From Chloroflexi bacterium RBG_13_51_52 (GTDB lineage Bacteria > Chloroflexota > Dehalococcoidia > Dehalococcoidales > RBG-16-60-22): a DNA stretch of 12,508 bases. A program made the translations under genes and the position numbers. Under the pieces are notes generated by a model that had not been told where the DNA came from, made no database searches, and saw only the letters and a list, made by a program, of their open reading frames with translations. The first letter of the stretch is position 1; every line of letters starts with the position of its first letter. This document shows positions 5,544 through 12,508 of this stretch, one piece after another. The stretch covers positions 1-12,508 of the forward strand of contig MGMT01000083.1 of assembly GCA_001796525.1 (NCBI GenBank). Reading direction: 5' to 3'.

Positions 5544-6920
5544 ATGCCGGATATAGATGCCGTTGCTCAAAGCCTGGCAGCAGAGCTAAAGAATAGAAAA
5601 TCTGACTATACAGAAGCGCGTTTCGAGGAAAGCCAGACCAGCCACATCGTTTACCGCGGCAAGGTCATGGAGTCCATCGGGCGTTCTACAGCTTCCGGCG
5701 GTAACGTGCGGGCGCTGGTAAAAGGCGGGTGGGGATTCACCAGCTTTAACGACTTCGCCAAACTTCCCGACCGTGTTTCGCTGGCTGTCGAGCAGGCGCG
5801 GTCAGCCGGCACCGGCAAGAGTAATCTGGCACCGATAGAATCCGCCGTAGACAACATACCTAGCGGAGTTTCACAGGACCCCGTGACCATACCGCTGGCG
5901 GACAAGAAACGCCTTCTGGATGAGTACAACGAAATCATCTGGAGTATCCCCCAGATAAAGACCTCCAATATTAACTATTCGGACAGTCGTAAGAAAGTCG
6001 TTTTCCTGAACTCGGAGGGTAGTTATATCACCCAGGAAAGGGCGGATGTCGCCCTGCGGCTGACGGCCATTGCGGCTAAAGATAGTGAAGTTCAGCAGGT
6101 AGGATTGAGCATTGGCAGCCGGGGTGACTTCAAAGCTATAAAGGGTCTCCACCAGAAAATTAAAGAGATGTCCCAGAATGCCGTGGCACTGCTTACGGCG
6201 CCGCAGGCTAAAGGCGGCGAGTATACCGTCGTCCTCGACCCCATTCTGGCGGGCGTCTTCGTGCATGAGGCTTTCGGACACCTGTCCGAGTCAGATTTCG
6301 TTTACGAGAACGACCGGATGCAGGAAATAATGGTGCTGGGCAGGCAGTTCGGCGTAGAGCAGCTTAATATCGTCGATTCGGCAGCGGAGCCGGGGCTGCG
6401 GGGCAGCTATAAATACGACGACGAAGGCACTCCTTCCGTCAAGACCTACCTGATACGGGAAGGAAAGCTCGTGGGCAGGCTGCACTCGCGGGAGACCGCT
6501 GCTAAAATGAATGAAAAGCCGACGGGCAATGCGCGGGCTATCAACTACCGCTACCCGCCCATCGTGCGCATGACCAACACATACATCGAGCCGGGGTCTA
6601 TCTCTTTCGAGGAGATGATTTCCGATATCAAAGAGGGTATCTACGCCAAGAACTGGTACGGTGGCATGACGAGCATGGAGATGTTCACCTTCTCCGCCGG
6701 CGAAGCCTACATGATTCGCAAGGGTAAAATAGCCGAGGCTATCCGGCCTATCATGCTCACCGGCAACGTCTTTAACACTTTAAAGAATATCGACGCCATC
6801 GGCAACGACCTGGATATGAACCAGGGCGGTGGCTGCGGTAAAGGCGGCCAGATGCCGCTGCCGGTATCCAACGGCAGCCCGCATATCCGCATCCAGCGCT
6901 GCCTTGTCGGAGGTAAATAA
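5544..6920 (+). CDS. tldD: TldD family metalloprotease, catalytic subunit
   Basis: A 458-residue TldD (PmbA/TldD family). In E. coli, TldD with TldE forms a heterodimeric zinc protease that degrades unfolded peptides, trims the microcin B17 precursor and affects CcdA stability. The zinc motif is visible as HEAFGHLSESD: the HExxxH ligands are His241 and His246, with the catalytic Glu242 between them. A conserved cysteine, Cys431 in GGGCGKGGQ, is in the place of the third ligand. The typical C-terminal block around MTSMEMFTFSAGEAYMIRKG (375-394) is also present. The protein is therefore predicted to be active. It is slightly shorter than E. coli TldD. Start ATG 5544 has a GAGG Shine-Dalgarno. 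The stop directly abuts the tldE ATG, so the two subunits are translated together. Cytoplasmic; no signal peptide or membrane segment is seen. Confidence 0.95.
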   Translation: MPDIDAVAQSLAAELKNRKSDYTEARFEESQTSHIVYRGKVMESIGRSTASGGNVRALVKGGWGFTSFNDFAKLPDRVSLAVEQARSAGTGKSNLAPIESAVDNIPSGVSQDPVTIPLADKKRLLDEYNEIIWSIPQIKTSNINYSDSRKKVVFLNSEGSYITQERADVALRLTAIAAKDSEVQQVGLSIGSRGDFKAIKGLHQKIKEMSQNAVALLTAPQAKGGEYTVVLDPILAGVFVHEAFGHLSESDFVYENDRMQEIMVLGRQFGVEQLNIVDSAAEPGLRGSYKYDDEGTPSVKTYLIREGKLVGRLHSRETAAKMNEKPTGNARAINYRYPPIVRMTNTYIEPGSISFEEMISDIKEGIYAKNWYGGMTSMEMFTFSAGEAYMIRKGKIAEAIRPIMLTGNVFNTLKNIDAIGNDLDMNQGGGCGKGGQMPLPVSNGSPHIRIQRCLVGGK

Positions 6921-8225
6921 ATGGAACAAATCCTCGCCCGGGCTGAAAAGGTCGCTAAAGAAGCCGAGGTCTTTGAGGTTTCTTCCGAAGAGACCCAGGT
7001 CCGGTTCGAATCTAACCGACTGAAGCAGATGCAGACCAACCAGTCGACGAGTATCGCTTTGCGCATCATCAAGGACGGCAGGGTTGGCTATGCTACCGCC
7101 GCCGGCACAGCAGACGGACAGCAACTGGTCAAGGATGCCGTGGAGACCGCCGCCTTCGGGAGCGAGGCTAAATTCAAGCTTCCCGGCGATACGCGTTATC
7201 CGAAGGTAGATATTTACGACTCCGCCGTGCAGGCGGTCCCGATTAAAGAAATGGTAGACCTGGGCGAAGCTATGGTAGCTACAGTCACCGGTCATACACC
7301 AGGCATTATGTGCGATGCCATTGTGAGCCGCAGCGTGATGACCGTCCGCCTTATCAACTCCCGCGGCGGCCAGGCGGAATATAAAAAAAGCTTTTTCGGT
7401 CTGGATATCGAAGGCAATCTTATTCAGGACACGGATATGCTTTTCGTGGGGGAAAGCGAGAATTCCTGCCACCCCCTCTCCGATACTAAAAAAGTAACGG
7501 ATATAGTTCTCAAGCAGCTTGAACTGGCAAAGAACAGGGCGAAGTCGCCTACTAAAGTATTGCCGGTTGTTTTTACGCCCAACGGGGTCGCCAGCGCCCT
7601 GATTATGCCCCTTTTATCCGCCTTCAACGGCAAGATTGTGTATGAGGGCGCTTCACCCATAGGTAATAAAACCGGGCAAAAAATTTTCGATAAAAATTTC
7701 AGCCTCCGGGATGACCCTTTGGTTGCTTTCCGCCCGGCGAGCCGCCCCTGCGACGATGAGGGGGTCGCCAGCCAGCGCACACTACTTATCAACAAAGGCA
7801 TCGTAAGGGGATTTCTCTACGACCTGCAAACGGCAGCACTGGCGGGAAAGAAAAGCACAGGCAACGGCAACCGGGGCCGCGGCAGCCTGCCCGCGCCGGC
7901 TCCCAGCGCTCTGGTCGTTACACCCGGTAAAACAACCTTCGATGAAATGGTCCAGGATATCAAAGAAGGGCTGGTCATCGAGCAGTTGATGGGGGCGGGA
8001 CAGGGCAACATCCTCGGCGGGGATTTCAGCGGCAACGTTTTATTAGGTTACAAGATAGAAAATGGTAAAATAGTAGGTAGAGTGAAGGACACGATGGTCT
8101 CCGGTAATGTCTATAAAATCCTTAAAGACATCGCCGCCATCGGCAGCGAGACGCGCTGGGTGGGGGGATTTTTACAGACCCCACCCTTCTATTGTAAAGG
8201 GTTATCGGTGTCGAGTAAGGGATAA
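6921..8225 (+). CDS. tldE: TldE/PmbA family protein, TldD partner subunit
   Basis: A 434-residue PmbA/TldE-family protein. It shows the fold features of the family (an RFESNRLKQMQTNQ strand region near residues 31-44, the Asp-rich DDEGVASQR block, PAPSALVV, and the C-terminal VSGNVYKILKDIAAIG) but no HExxxH motif. This is the expected state for the non-catalytic subunit that completes the TldD active-site chamber. The ATG follows the tldD stop with no intervening base, and its Shine-Dalgarno GGAGGT (6909-6914) lies within the end of tldD, which gives translational coupling and a 1:1 supply of subunits. The last 20 or so residues (about FLQTPPFYCKGLSVSSKG) differ from the usual endings and are hydrophobic-poor. 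Native peptide substrates in this organism are unknown; no bacteriocin-like precursor is seen next to the pair. Confidence 0.92.
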   Translation: MEQILARAEKVAKEAEVFEVSSEETQVRFESNRLKQMQTNQSTSIALRIIKDGRVGYATAAGTADGQQLVKDAVETAAFGSEAKFKLPGDTRYPKVDIYDSAVQAVPIKEMVDLGEAMVATVTGHTPGIMCDAIVSRSVMTVRLINSRGGQAEYKKSFFGLDIEGNLIQDTDMLFVGESENSCHPLSDTKKVTDIVLKQLELAKNRAKSPTKVLPVVFTPNGVASALIMPLLSAFNGKIVYEGASPIGNKTGQKIFDKNFSLRDDPLVAFRPASRPCDDEGVASQRTLLINKGIVRGFLYDLQTAALAGKKSTGNGNRGRGSLPAPAPSALVVTPGKTTFDEMVQDIKEGLVIEQLMGAGQGNILGGDFSGNVLLGYKIENGKIVGRVKDTMVSGNVYKILKDIAAIGSETRWVGGFLQTPPFYCKGLSVSSKG

Positions 8226-8248
8226 GGGGGAGAAGAAATCACTCTCCA

Positions 8249-8269
8249 TCTCCTTTAACAAAAGGGAGA
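8249..8269 (+). other. Small hairpin between tldE and the PAC2 gene
   Basis: TCTCCTTT pairs with AAAGGGAGA (one bulged base) around an AACA loop. No T-tract follows, so it is more likely a processing or stability element, or chance, than a terminator. It lies in the 65-bp gap before the PAC2 gene, whose Shine-Dalgarno AGGAG is at 8279-8283. Confidence 0.3.
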
Positions 8270-8290
8270 CGAGAAAACAGGAGCACTAAA

Positions 8291-9094
8291 ATGACTAACG
8301 ATATTATAAGAATAACCGCCCGGCCCAAGCTTAACGCCCCTAACCTTTTAGCGGCCTGGCCCGGCATCGGCAACGTCGCTATGATTATAGCTAACTATTT
8401 AAAAGCCAAGCTCAGCTTTAAAGAACTGGGCTACCTGGAACCATCATACTTCTTTGACCCCATCGGCGTACTTGTGAGAGACAACGTCGTCGAAGAACCC
8501 AGCTTCCCTCAAAGCGACTTTTATTACTGGAAGAACACGGGCGGCGGTAAAGACTTGATTCTCTTCATCGGCGATGACCAGCCGGCATCGAAAGGATATG
8601 ACCTGGCACACTGCGTCCTTGACGTCGGCCAGAGGTTCGGCGTACAGCGCATTTATACCTGCGCCGCGGCGATAACCCGCATCCACCATACCGAGCCTCC
8701 CAAGGTCTGGGGCGTAGCAACGAGTCACCTGCTGTCCAGCGAACTAAAAGCCTATAATCTAGAGCATTCGAGTAACCTGCAAATCGCCGGTCTGAACGGC
8801 TTACTGTTAGGCGTTGCCAAAGAGCGAGAATTAGACGGCATCTGCCTGCTCGGCGAAGTGCCCGTTTACGCCAGCCGCGTACCTAATCCCATGGCTGGCC
8901 TGGCTGTTCTTAAAGTATTGACCAGCATGCTTGGTATTAAAGTAGATTATACCGAGCTCGCCAAGATGGCTATTGAAGCGGGAGAAAGAATCAAACAGGT
9001 AGCCGCCCAGGCCATGGAAGAGTATATCGATTATTTTACCGAACCCATCTGGGAACGCGGTGAAGAAGAGGATGAGGAACAAGAGGAAAACTAA
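8291..9094 (+). CDS. PAC2 family protein (proteasome assembly chaperone 2-like)
   Basis: A 267-residue protein of the PAC2 family, found in archaea, in some bacteria and, as proteasome assembly chaperones, in eukaryotes. Seen: an N-terminal AWPGIGNVAMIIANYL block (about residues 23-38), a PSYFFDPIG stretch, a KDLILFIGDDQP strand with the following helix, the GLNGLLLGVA and LGEVPVYASRVPNP blocks (about 168-202), and a C-terminal helix. The chain ends in a strongly acidic tail (GEEEDEEQEEN). The function in bacteria is not settled; a role in assembling or sensing a protein complex is inferred from the family. It follows tldE by 65 bp on the same strand, so it may share a transcript with the TldD/E protease. 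Start ATG 8291 has Shine-Dalgarno AGGAG seven bases upstream. No proteasome subunit genes are present in this window. Confidence 0.85.
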   Translation: MTNDIIRITARPKLNAPNLLAAWPGIGNVAMIIANYLKAKLSFKELGYLEPSYFFDPIGVLVRDNVVEEPSFPQSDFYYWKNTGGGKDLILFIGDDQPASKGYDLAHCVLDVGQRFGVQRIYTCAAAITRIHHTEPPKVWGVATSHLLSSELKAYNLEHSSNLQIAGLNGLLLGVAKERELDGICLLGEVPVYASRVPNPMAGLAVLKVLTSMLGIKVDYTELAKMAIEAGERIKQVAAQAMEEYIDYFTEPIWERGEEEDEEQEEN

Positions 9095-9121
9095 AGCTAT
9101 TAACCAGGTTCCTTCTAAGGT

Positions 9122-9697
9122 ATGATATTCAAGAAAAGCAGTCATCTTGCCGGATTAGGACCTTTGCACGGCAACGTCATCACCGGCAAAAAAACAAAGC
9201 TCCGCGAGAAAAAACTCTCGGATGTACACAACGACTACCATTGGCAGTCCGACCCCGAGCTGGCGAAACTCGACGCCGCCCCCACGCTCGATATGTCGTT
9301 CGCCATTTATCTGCTGGACTATTCATCGGTACTGCACCACAAGGATAACAGGTACCCACTGGCTATAGAAACCCTCGAAGGCAAGCATATCGGTAACTGC
9401 ACGTGCTACGATATCGACGGAAAGAAGAGGGAGGCGCAGTTGGGCATTATGATAGGCGACCGGGACTACTGGGATAAAGGCTATGGAGGCGATGTAATCG
9501 ACACTCTAATCGACCATATTTTCAATACCTCGACTCTCAACCGACTTTACCTCAAAACACTGGACTGGAATGAGAGGGCCCAGAGGTGCTTTCTCAAATG
9601 CGGGTTTGCAGATTGCGGACAGCTAAAACGTGACGGTCACAATTTCATACTCATGGAGCTTAAACGCGAGCAATGGGAAAAGAGGCAGAACGCCTGA
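9122..9697 (+). CDS. GNAT family N-acetyltransferase, RimJ/RimL-like
   Basis: A 191-residue GNAT-fold acetyltransferase using acetyl-CoA. The domain begins with TKLREKKLSD (25-34). The acetyl-CoA binding segment is AQLGIMIGDRDYWDKGYGGD (105-124), with the pyrophosphate loop at DKGYGGD. The closing motif is NERAQRCFLKCGF (150-162), as in the RimJ/RimL group that acetylates protein N-termini and small amines. The substrate cannot be told. The ATG at 9122 has only AAGG almost touching it, so the start is less certain than for neighbours; the conserved fold begins around residue 17 and a later start is possible. It lies 27 bp after the PAC2 gene and 7 bp before a second GNAT gene, so the three are probably co-transcribed. 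Confidence 0.85.
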   Translation: MIFKKSSHLAGLGPLHGNVITGKKTKLREKKLSDVHNDYHWQSDPELAKLDAAPTLDMSFAIYLLDYSSVLHHKDNRYPLAIETLEGKHIGNCTCYDIDGKKREAQLGIMIGDRDYWDKGYGGDVIDTLIDHIFNTSTLNRLYLKTLDWNERAQRCFLKCGFADCGQLKRDGHNFILMELKREQWEKRQNA

Positions 9698-9704
9698 AAT
9701 ATCA

Positions 9705-10283
9705 ATGAAAGCCGGAAAAATCACTTTTAGCCCAATCAAAGAAACCGACCTGCCGCTCCTGCACAAGTGGTTTAATACACCGCACGTGAGTGAATGGTGG
9801 GAGATTGACGGCAATCACCATCCTTCTTTAGATGAGATAACAAAGCATTATTCCCCGCGTGTTATAGGCGATGAACGTGTTGATGTTTACCTGATAATTC
9901 ATGATGGCACGCCCATCGGCATGGTGCAGTCCTGCAAAATGGACGATTTTCCAGAAGAAAAAACGAATTTCGGACTCGACCGGAGCTGCGCCGGTATCGA
10001 TATCGTAATCGGCGAGGCAGATTACGTTCACCGCGGTCTGGGCAGCGGTATTATCAGGGATTTCCTTAAAGAGATTATTTTTAGAGAGTACGATGTAGAC
10101 TACTGCATCGTCGACCCCCATGTAAAAAATGAAATAGCGATTAAAGCGTATTTTAAGGCAGGCTTTAAATACCTGAAGACCGTCTGGTATCAAAAGGAAA
10201 GCGTGCAAGAACATATTTTGATTATTAATCGCGAAGAAGTCGAACGTGATGAGGAAAAATCGGGAGTGAAATCCAGGGGGTAA
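9705..10283 (+). CDS. GNAT N-acetyltransferase, AAC(6')-I-like
   Basis: A 192-residue acetyltransferase whose block order matches the aminoglycoside 6'-N-acetyltransferase AAC(6')-Ib group: LLHKWFNTPHVSEWW (18-32), PSLDEITKHYSP (40-51), the GTPIGMVQS strand (68-76), AGIDIVIGE (96-104), the acetyl-CoA loop RGLGSG (110-115), VDPHVKNEIAIKAYFKAGF (136-154). Siderophore and other amine acetyltransferases share this pattern, so drug resistance cannot be assumed. Start ATG 9705 is preferred over an upstream in-frame start at 9630, because the conserved region begins directly after it and the longer form would overlap the preceding GNAT gene by about 70 bp with no family support. The Shine-Dalgarno is weak. 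The C-terminus is charged, and its stop lies between the Shine-Dalgarno and the probable ATT start of mtnA. Confidence 0.85.
   Translation: MKAGKITFSPIKETDLPLLHKWFNTPHVSEWWEIDGNHHPSLDEITKHYSPRVIGDERVDVYLIIHDGTPIGMVQSCKMDDFPEEKTNFGLDRSCAGIDIVIGEADYVHRGLGSGIIRDFLKEIIFREYDVDYCIVDPHVKNEIAIKAYFKAGFKYLKTVWYQKESVQEHILIINREEVERDEEKSGVKSRG
10275..10280 (+). promoter_or_regulatory. Shine-Dalgarno-like AGGGGG deciding the mtnA start
   Basis: AGGGGGT differs from AGGAGGT at one base (a G that can wobble-pair). It ends eight bases before ATT 10289, and lies within the last codons of the upstream GNAT gene. It supports initiation at ATT in the absence of any ATG, GTG or TTG. Confidence 0.5.
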
Positions 10284-10288
10284 AGTCT

Positions 10289-11323
10289 ATTAAAGCTGAT
10301 TATCAGCCTATCGAGTGGCTAGGCGACCGTGTCAGGATAATCGACCAGACACGGCTGTCGCAAGAGGAAATTTACCTTGAGCTGGACAACTATCGCAGTG
10401 TAGCTGCAGCCATCAAGGAACTGAAAATAAGGGGGGCGCCCGCTATCGGGATAGCCGGAGCGTACGCTGTTGCCCTGGGAGCTTCAAAAATTCATGCCAC
10501 GAGCCGAGGCGAGTTTTTAAAAAAACTGCAAAGCATAATCGATGCTATAGCCGCTACCAGACCGACCGCGCGTAATCTTTTTTTTGCCCTGGAACGCATG
10601 AAAAATACAGCAGAGACAGGCAAGAACCTGCCGGACATCAAAAAAGCTCTTGTAGAAGAAGCGGTGAAAATACACCGGGAGGAAGCCGATGCCACCCGCC
10701 ATTTGAGTCTGTTCGGGGTAGAGCTGCTTAAAGACGGCTGGACGGTCCTGACGCACTGCAATACCGGACCGCTAGCGACATCCGGCTACGGCACCGCCCT
10801 GGGCATAATCATTACGGCATATAAACAGGGTAAAAAGATAAAAGTCCTCGCCGATGAGACCCGCCCGCTATTACAGGGGGCGCGGCTAACCGCCTGGGAG
10901 CTTAAAAGAGCCGGAGTGCCGGTGACGCTGATTACCGACTCCATGGCGGGGTACTTTATAAGGGGAGGCAAGGTGGACTGCGTTATCACCGGCGCCGACC
11001 GCATCGCGGCAAATGGAGATGCGGCGAATAAAATCGGCACTTATACACTGGCGGTATTAGCCAAAGAAAACGGCATTCCTTTCTATATCGCCGCGCCGGT
11101 CTCTACCATCGATATTTCTTTAAAGACAGGAGAGCAAATACCTATCGAAGAGCGTAAACCGGAGGAAGTGACTCATTTCCAGGGCGTACGCATTACACCG
11201 GAAGGCATTACGGCTGCCAATCCCGCCTTCGATGTGACGCCGCATAAGTACATAACCGCTATTATCACCGATAAGGGAATCATCAAAGAGCCGTACGCAG
11301 AGGGAATTAAAAAGATACTCTAA
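10289..11323 (+). CDS. mtnA: S-methyl-5-thioribose-1-phosphate isomerase, probable ATT start
   Basis: Converts 5-methylthioribose-1-phosphate to 5-methylthioribulose-1-phosphate in methionine salvage; a relative of the eIF2B alpha subunit. The catalytic pair is present: Cys157 in THCNTGPLATSGYG and Asp237 in TGADRIAANGD. Other family blocks are IEWLGDRVRIIDQT, IRGAPAIGIAGAYAVAL, DETRPLLQGARLTAWEL and NKIGTYTLAV. Conserved sequence runs from just after 10300, yet between the in-frame stop at 10250-10252 and ATG 10598 there is no ATG, GTG or TTG. ATT at 10289, eight bases after an AGGGGG Shine-Dalgarno, gives 344 residues, the normal family length. Starting at 10598 would drop 103 residues including the RGAPAIG block. 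A missed base or a frameshift link to the GNAT gene are alternatives. Other salvage genes are not in the window. Confidence 0.88.
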   Translation: MKADYQPIEWLGDRVRIIDQTRLSQEEIYLELDNYRSVAAAIKELKIRGAPAIGIAGAYAVALGASKIHATSRGEFLKKLQSIIDAIAATRPTARNLFFALERMKNTAETGKNLPDIKKALVEEAVKIHREEADATRHLSLFGVELLKDGWTVLTHCNTGPLATSGYGTALGIIITAYKQGKKIKVLADETRPLLQGARLTAWELKRAGVPVTLITDSMAGYFIRGGKVDCVITGADRIAANGDAANKIGTYTLAVLAKENGIPFYIAAPVSTIDISLKTGEQIPIEERKPEEVTHFQGVRITPEGITAANPAFDVTPHKYITAIITDKGIIKEPYAEGIKKIL

Positions 11324-11330
11324 AAAGAAA

Positions 11331-11347
11331 AACCCCCGGCGGGGGTT
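11331..11347 (+). terminator. GC-rich hairpin after mtnA, probable terminator
   Basis: AACCCCC pairs perfectly with GGGGGTT around a GGC loop, seven bases after the mtnA stop. On the plus strand only two Ts follow directly, with TATTTTT slightly further down, while an A-rich tract precedes it. On the minus strand the tract becomes a strong T-run, so the element may be better read as bidirectional. Its position between mtnA and the next gene fits termination of the tldD-to-mtnA run. Confidence 0.65.
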
Positions 11348-11426
11348 AAGGGATATTTTTAAATTATGCATATATTATACCACATAATGAAATGAATTGT
11401 CAAATTTTTGTTCTTAGCGGAGTAAA

Positions 11427-12284
11427 ATGAACGCACCGAAGACATTACTTCTCACCGGGGCGCACCCGGACGATGAGACTCTGGGAGTAGGCGCAACACT
11501 GGCGCAGTACGCCGCGGCTGGCTACAAAGTCTACTATATCTGCGGGACGCGCGGCGAAGTGGGCGAGGTTGCCCCCGAATTCATGCAGGGATACGCTTCC
11601 ATTGCCGATTTACGCACCTACGAATTGAAGTGCGCGGCAGAGGCGCTCGGGTTAGCCGATGTGATTTACCTGGGCTATCGGGATTCCGGCATGGCCGGCA
11701 TGGAGGACAATAAACACCCCAATGCTTTAGCGGCAGCGCCGGTAGAAGAGGTTGCCAGGCGCATCGTCGAGATAATCCGCAGGCTCAAACCGGAAGTCAT
11801 CATCACTTCCGACCCGATAGGAGGGTACGGTCATCCCGACCATATCGCAATTCACAGGGCTACGGTGATGGCATTCAGCGCGGCAGGTGACCCGCAAAAG
11901 TACCCCGAGTACGGCCCGGCGTTCCAGCCGCAGAAGCTGTATTTCCACGTCTTTCCCTTCCGGTTTCTCAAGTTCATGGTGAAGGCAATGCAGTTCTTCG
12001 GGCGGGATGTACATCACATGGGGCGGAACAAAGACATCGACCTTGCCTCTTTCGTGGAACCGGAATTCCCGGTTCACTGCGTGATACGGCTGAAAAAGAA
12101 GTCTCTCGAAACAAGGAACCGGGCGGTAGTCTGCCATGCCAGCCAGACATCCGGAGGCGCACCGCGGCGGGGCCTATTCGGTATGATTAACCGGTTGTTC
12201 GGGCATCGGGACTGCTATATGCGCGCCGAACCGCCGGTGAAGGGTCGACTCCACGAGCGCGACCTGTTTGAAGGCGTAAAGTAA
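11427..12284 (+). CDS. PIG-L/LmbE family zinc deacetylase
   Basis: A 285-residue LmbE-like protein. The family removes acetyl groups from N-acetylglucosamine-type substrates, as MshB and Mca do in mycothiol metabolism and PIG-L does in GPI synthesis. Zinc and catalytic residues are visible: AHPDDE at residues 12-17 (His13, Asp15, Asp16) and GHPDH at 135-139 (His136, Asp138, His139). Nearby SDPIGGYGHPDH and HRATVMAFSAAGD resemble the MshB/Mca arrangement. The substrate is unknown and no thiol biosynthesis neighbour is seen. ATG 11427 has GGAG at 11419-11422. The upstream 79 bp after the hairpin is AT-rich and probably holds a promoter; CATAAT (11383-11388) is a possible -10, but no convincing -35 could be paired with it. 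A SnoaL-like gene follows after 16 bp and is likely co-transcribed. Confidence 0.92.
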   Translation: MNAPKTLLLTGAHPDDETLGVGATLAQYAAAGYKVYYICGTRGEVGEVAPEFMQGYASIADLRTYELKCAAEALGLADVIYLGYRDSGMAGMEDNKHPNALAAAPVEEVARRIVEIIRRLKPEVIITSDPIGGYGHPDHIAIHRATVMAFSAAGDPQKYPEYGPAFQPQKLYFHVFPFRFLKFMVKAMQFFGRDVHHMGRNKDIDLASFVEPEFPVHCVIRLKKKSLETRNRAVVCHASQTSGGAPRRGLFGMINRLFGHRDCYMRAEPPVKGRLHERDLFEGVK

Positions 12285-12300
12285 TTCAAAGGAGCACATT

Positions 12301-12508
12301 ATGAATGACAAGTCGATGGAAGCCAGAATCAATACCATGGAGTCGGAAATAAAGACCCTTAAGAGGCAGGTAAAAGCCAGGGACAAACAGATACAGACTT
12401 TACAGGACATCGAAGATATCAAGAGACTGCAGTGCGCCTACGGCTATTACCTGGAGCACTGGATGAGCGACGAAATCATCGACTGCTTTTCCAAAAGCCC
12501 GGAGGTCT
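12301..12508 (+). CDS. SnoaL-like (NTF2-fold) protein with N-terminal coiled coil, cut by window edge
   Basis: The first 69 residues of an open frame that runs off the right end. Residues about 5-35 (SMEARINTMESEIKTLKRQV and on through KARDKQIQTLQ) form a charged heptad-like stretch that should be a coiled coil. The next part (DIEDIKRLQCAYGYYLEHWMSDEIIDCF) matches the start of SnoaL-like domains, where a first helix of the form D-I-x-x-I-K-x-L leads to a Y-x-x-x-x-D/E pattern. Such proteins are small cone-shaped barrels acting as isomerases, hydrolases or dehydratases, or with unknown role. ATG 12301 has a strong Shine-Dalgarno AAAGGAG (12288-12294). It follows the LmbE gene by 16 bp. Family assignment rests on a short segment and is tentative. 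Confidence 0.7.
   Translation, partial: MNDKSMEARINTMESEIKTLKRQVKARDKQIQTLQDIEDIKRLQCAYGYYLEHWMSDEIIDCFSKSPEV

Noticed and set aside
5871..6485. Long open frames opposite tldD (and similar ones opposite the thiolase, tldE and mtnA)
   Set aside because: They mirror the codon structure of strongly supported genes, have low-complexity or unfamiliar translations and no promoter or Shine-Dalgarno support.
8249..8269. Hairpin after tldE as an intrinsic terminator
   Set aside because: The stem is short and bulged and no T-run follows; the next gene has the same orientation with a good Shine-Dalgarno.
9630..9704. Upstream extension of the second GNAT gene from 9630
   Set aside because: The extra 25 residues overlap the end of the first GNAT gene in another frame and look like shadow translation; ATG 9705 starts right at the domain.
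10598..11323. ATG 10598 as the mtnA start
   Set aside because: It removes 103 residues of clear MtnA homology, including the RGAPAIG block, and lies within conserved sequence.

Overview
The window is a 12.5 kb bacterial segment with mid-50s GC and no RNA genes, phage genes or CRISPR. The left third (1-4522) is a single minus-strand operon for CoA-thioester metabolism. Read in its own direction it encodes an enoyl-CoA hydratase (crotonase), a 3-hydroxyacyl-CoA dehydrogenase, a thiolase and two short-chain dehydrogenases (SDRs), the last running off the left edge. Hydratase, dehydrogenase and thiolase together cover the last three steps of a beta-oxidation spiral, or the reverse. No acyl-CoA dehydrogenase, CoA ligase or CoA transferase is present, so the substrate is unknown. 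A palindromic interspersed repeat (GTCATTGCGAG...CTCGCAATGAC) lies between the thiolase and SDR genes.

A divergent control region (about 4523-4721) separates this operon from a plus-strand half. It holds two back-to-back sigma-70-type promoters and a 9-bp inverted repeat. The first plus-strand gene is a stand-alone, lower-GC class I methyltransferase resembling the deoxysugar N,N-dimethyltransferases DesVI/TylM1. Its near-perfect promoter lies so close to the ATG that the mRNA should be leaderless or almost so.

Next comes a plus-strand run from its own promoter at about 5469: tldD, tldE (metalloprotease pair), a PAC2-family protein, two GNAT acetyltransferases (one RimJ/RimL-like, one AAC(6')-I-like) and mtnA (methylthioribose-1-phosphate isomerase). 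mtnA has no ATG, GTG or TTG available for its conserved N-terminus and most plausibly starts at ATT 10289, behind a good Shine-Dalgarno sequence. A GC-rich hairpin follows mtnA. After it come a PIG-L/LmbE-type zinc deacetylase and the start of a SnoaL-like protein with an N-terminal coiled coil, cut by the right edge.

The best guess for the source is an anaerobic environmental bacterium, possibly Chloroflexota (Dehalococcoidia-like). This rests on gene content, the PAC2 protein, the palindromic repeat and general style; it is inference, not proof. No clearly new multi-gene system stands out. The most notable points are the non-canonical mtnA start, the leaderless orphan methyltransferase, the tldD-tldE-PAC2 arrangement and the architecture of the divergent control region.
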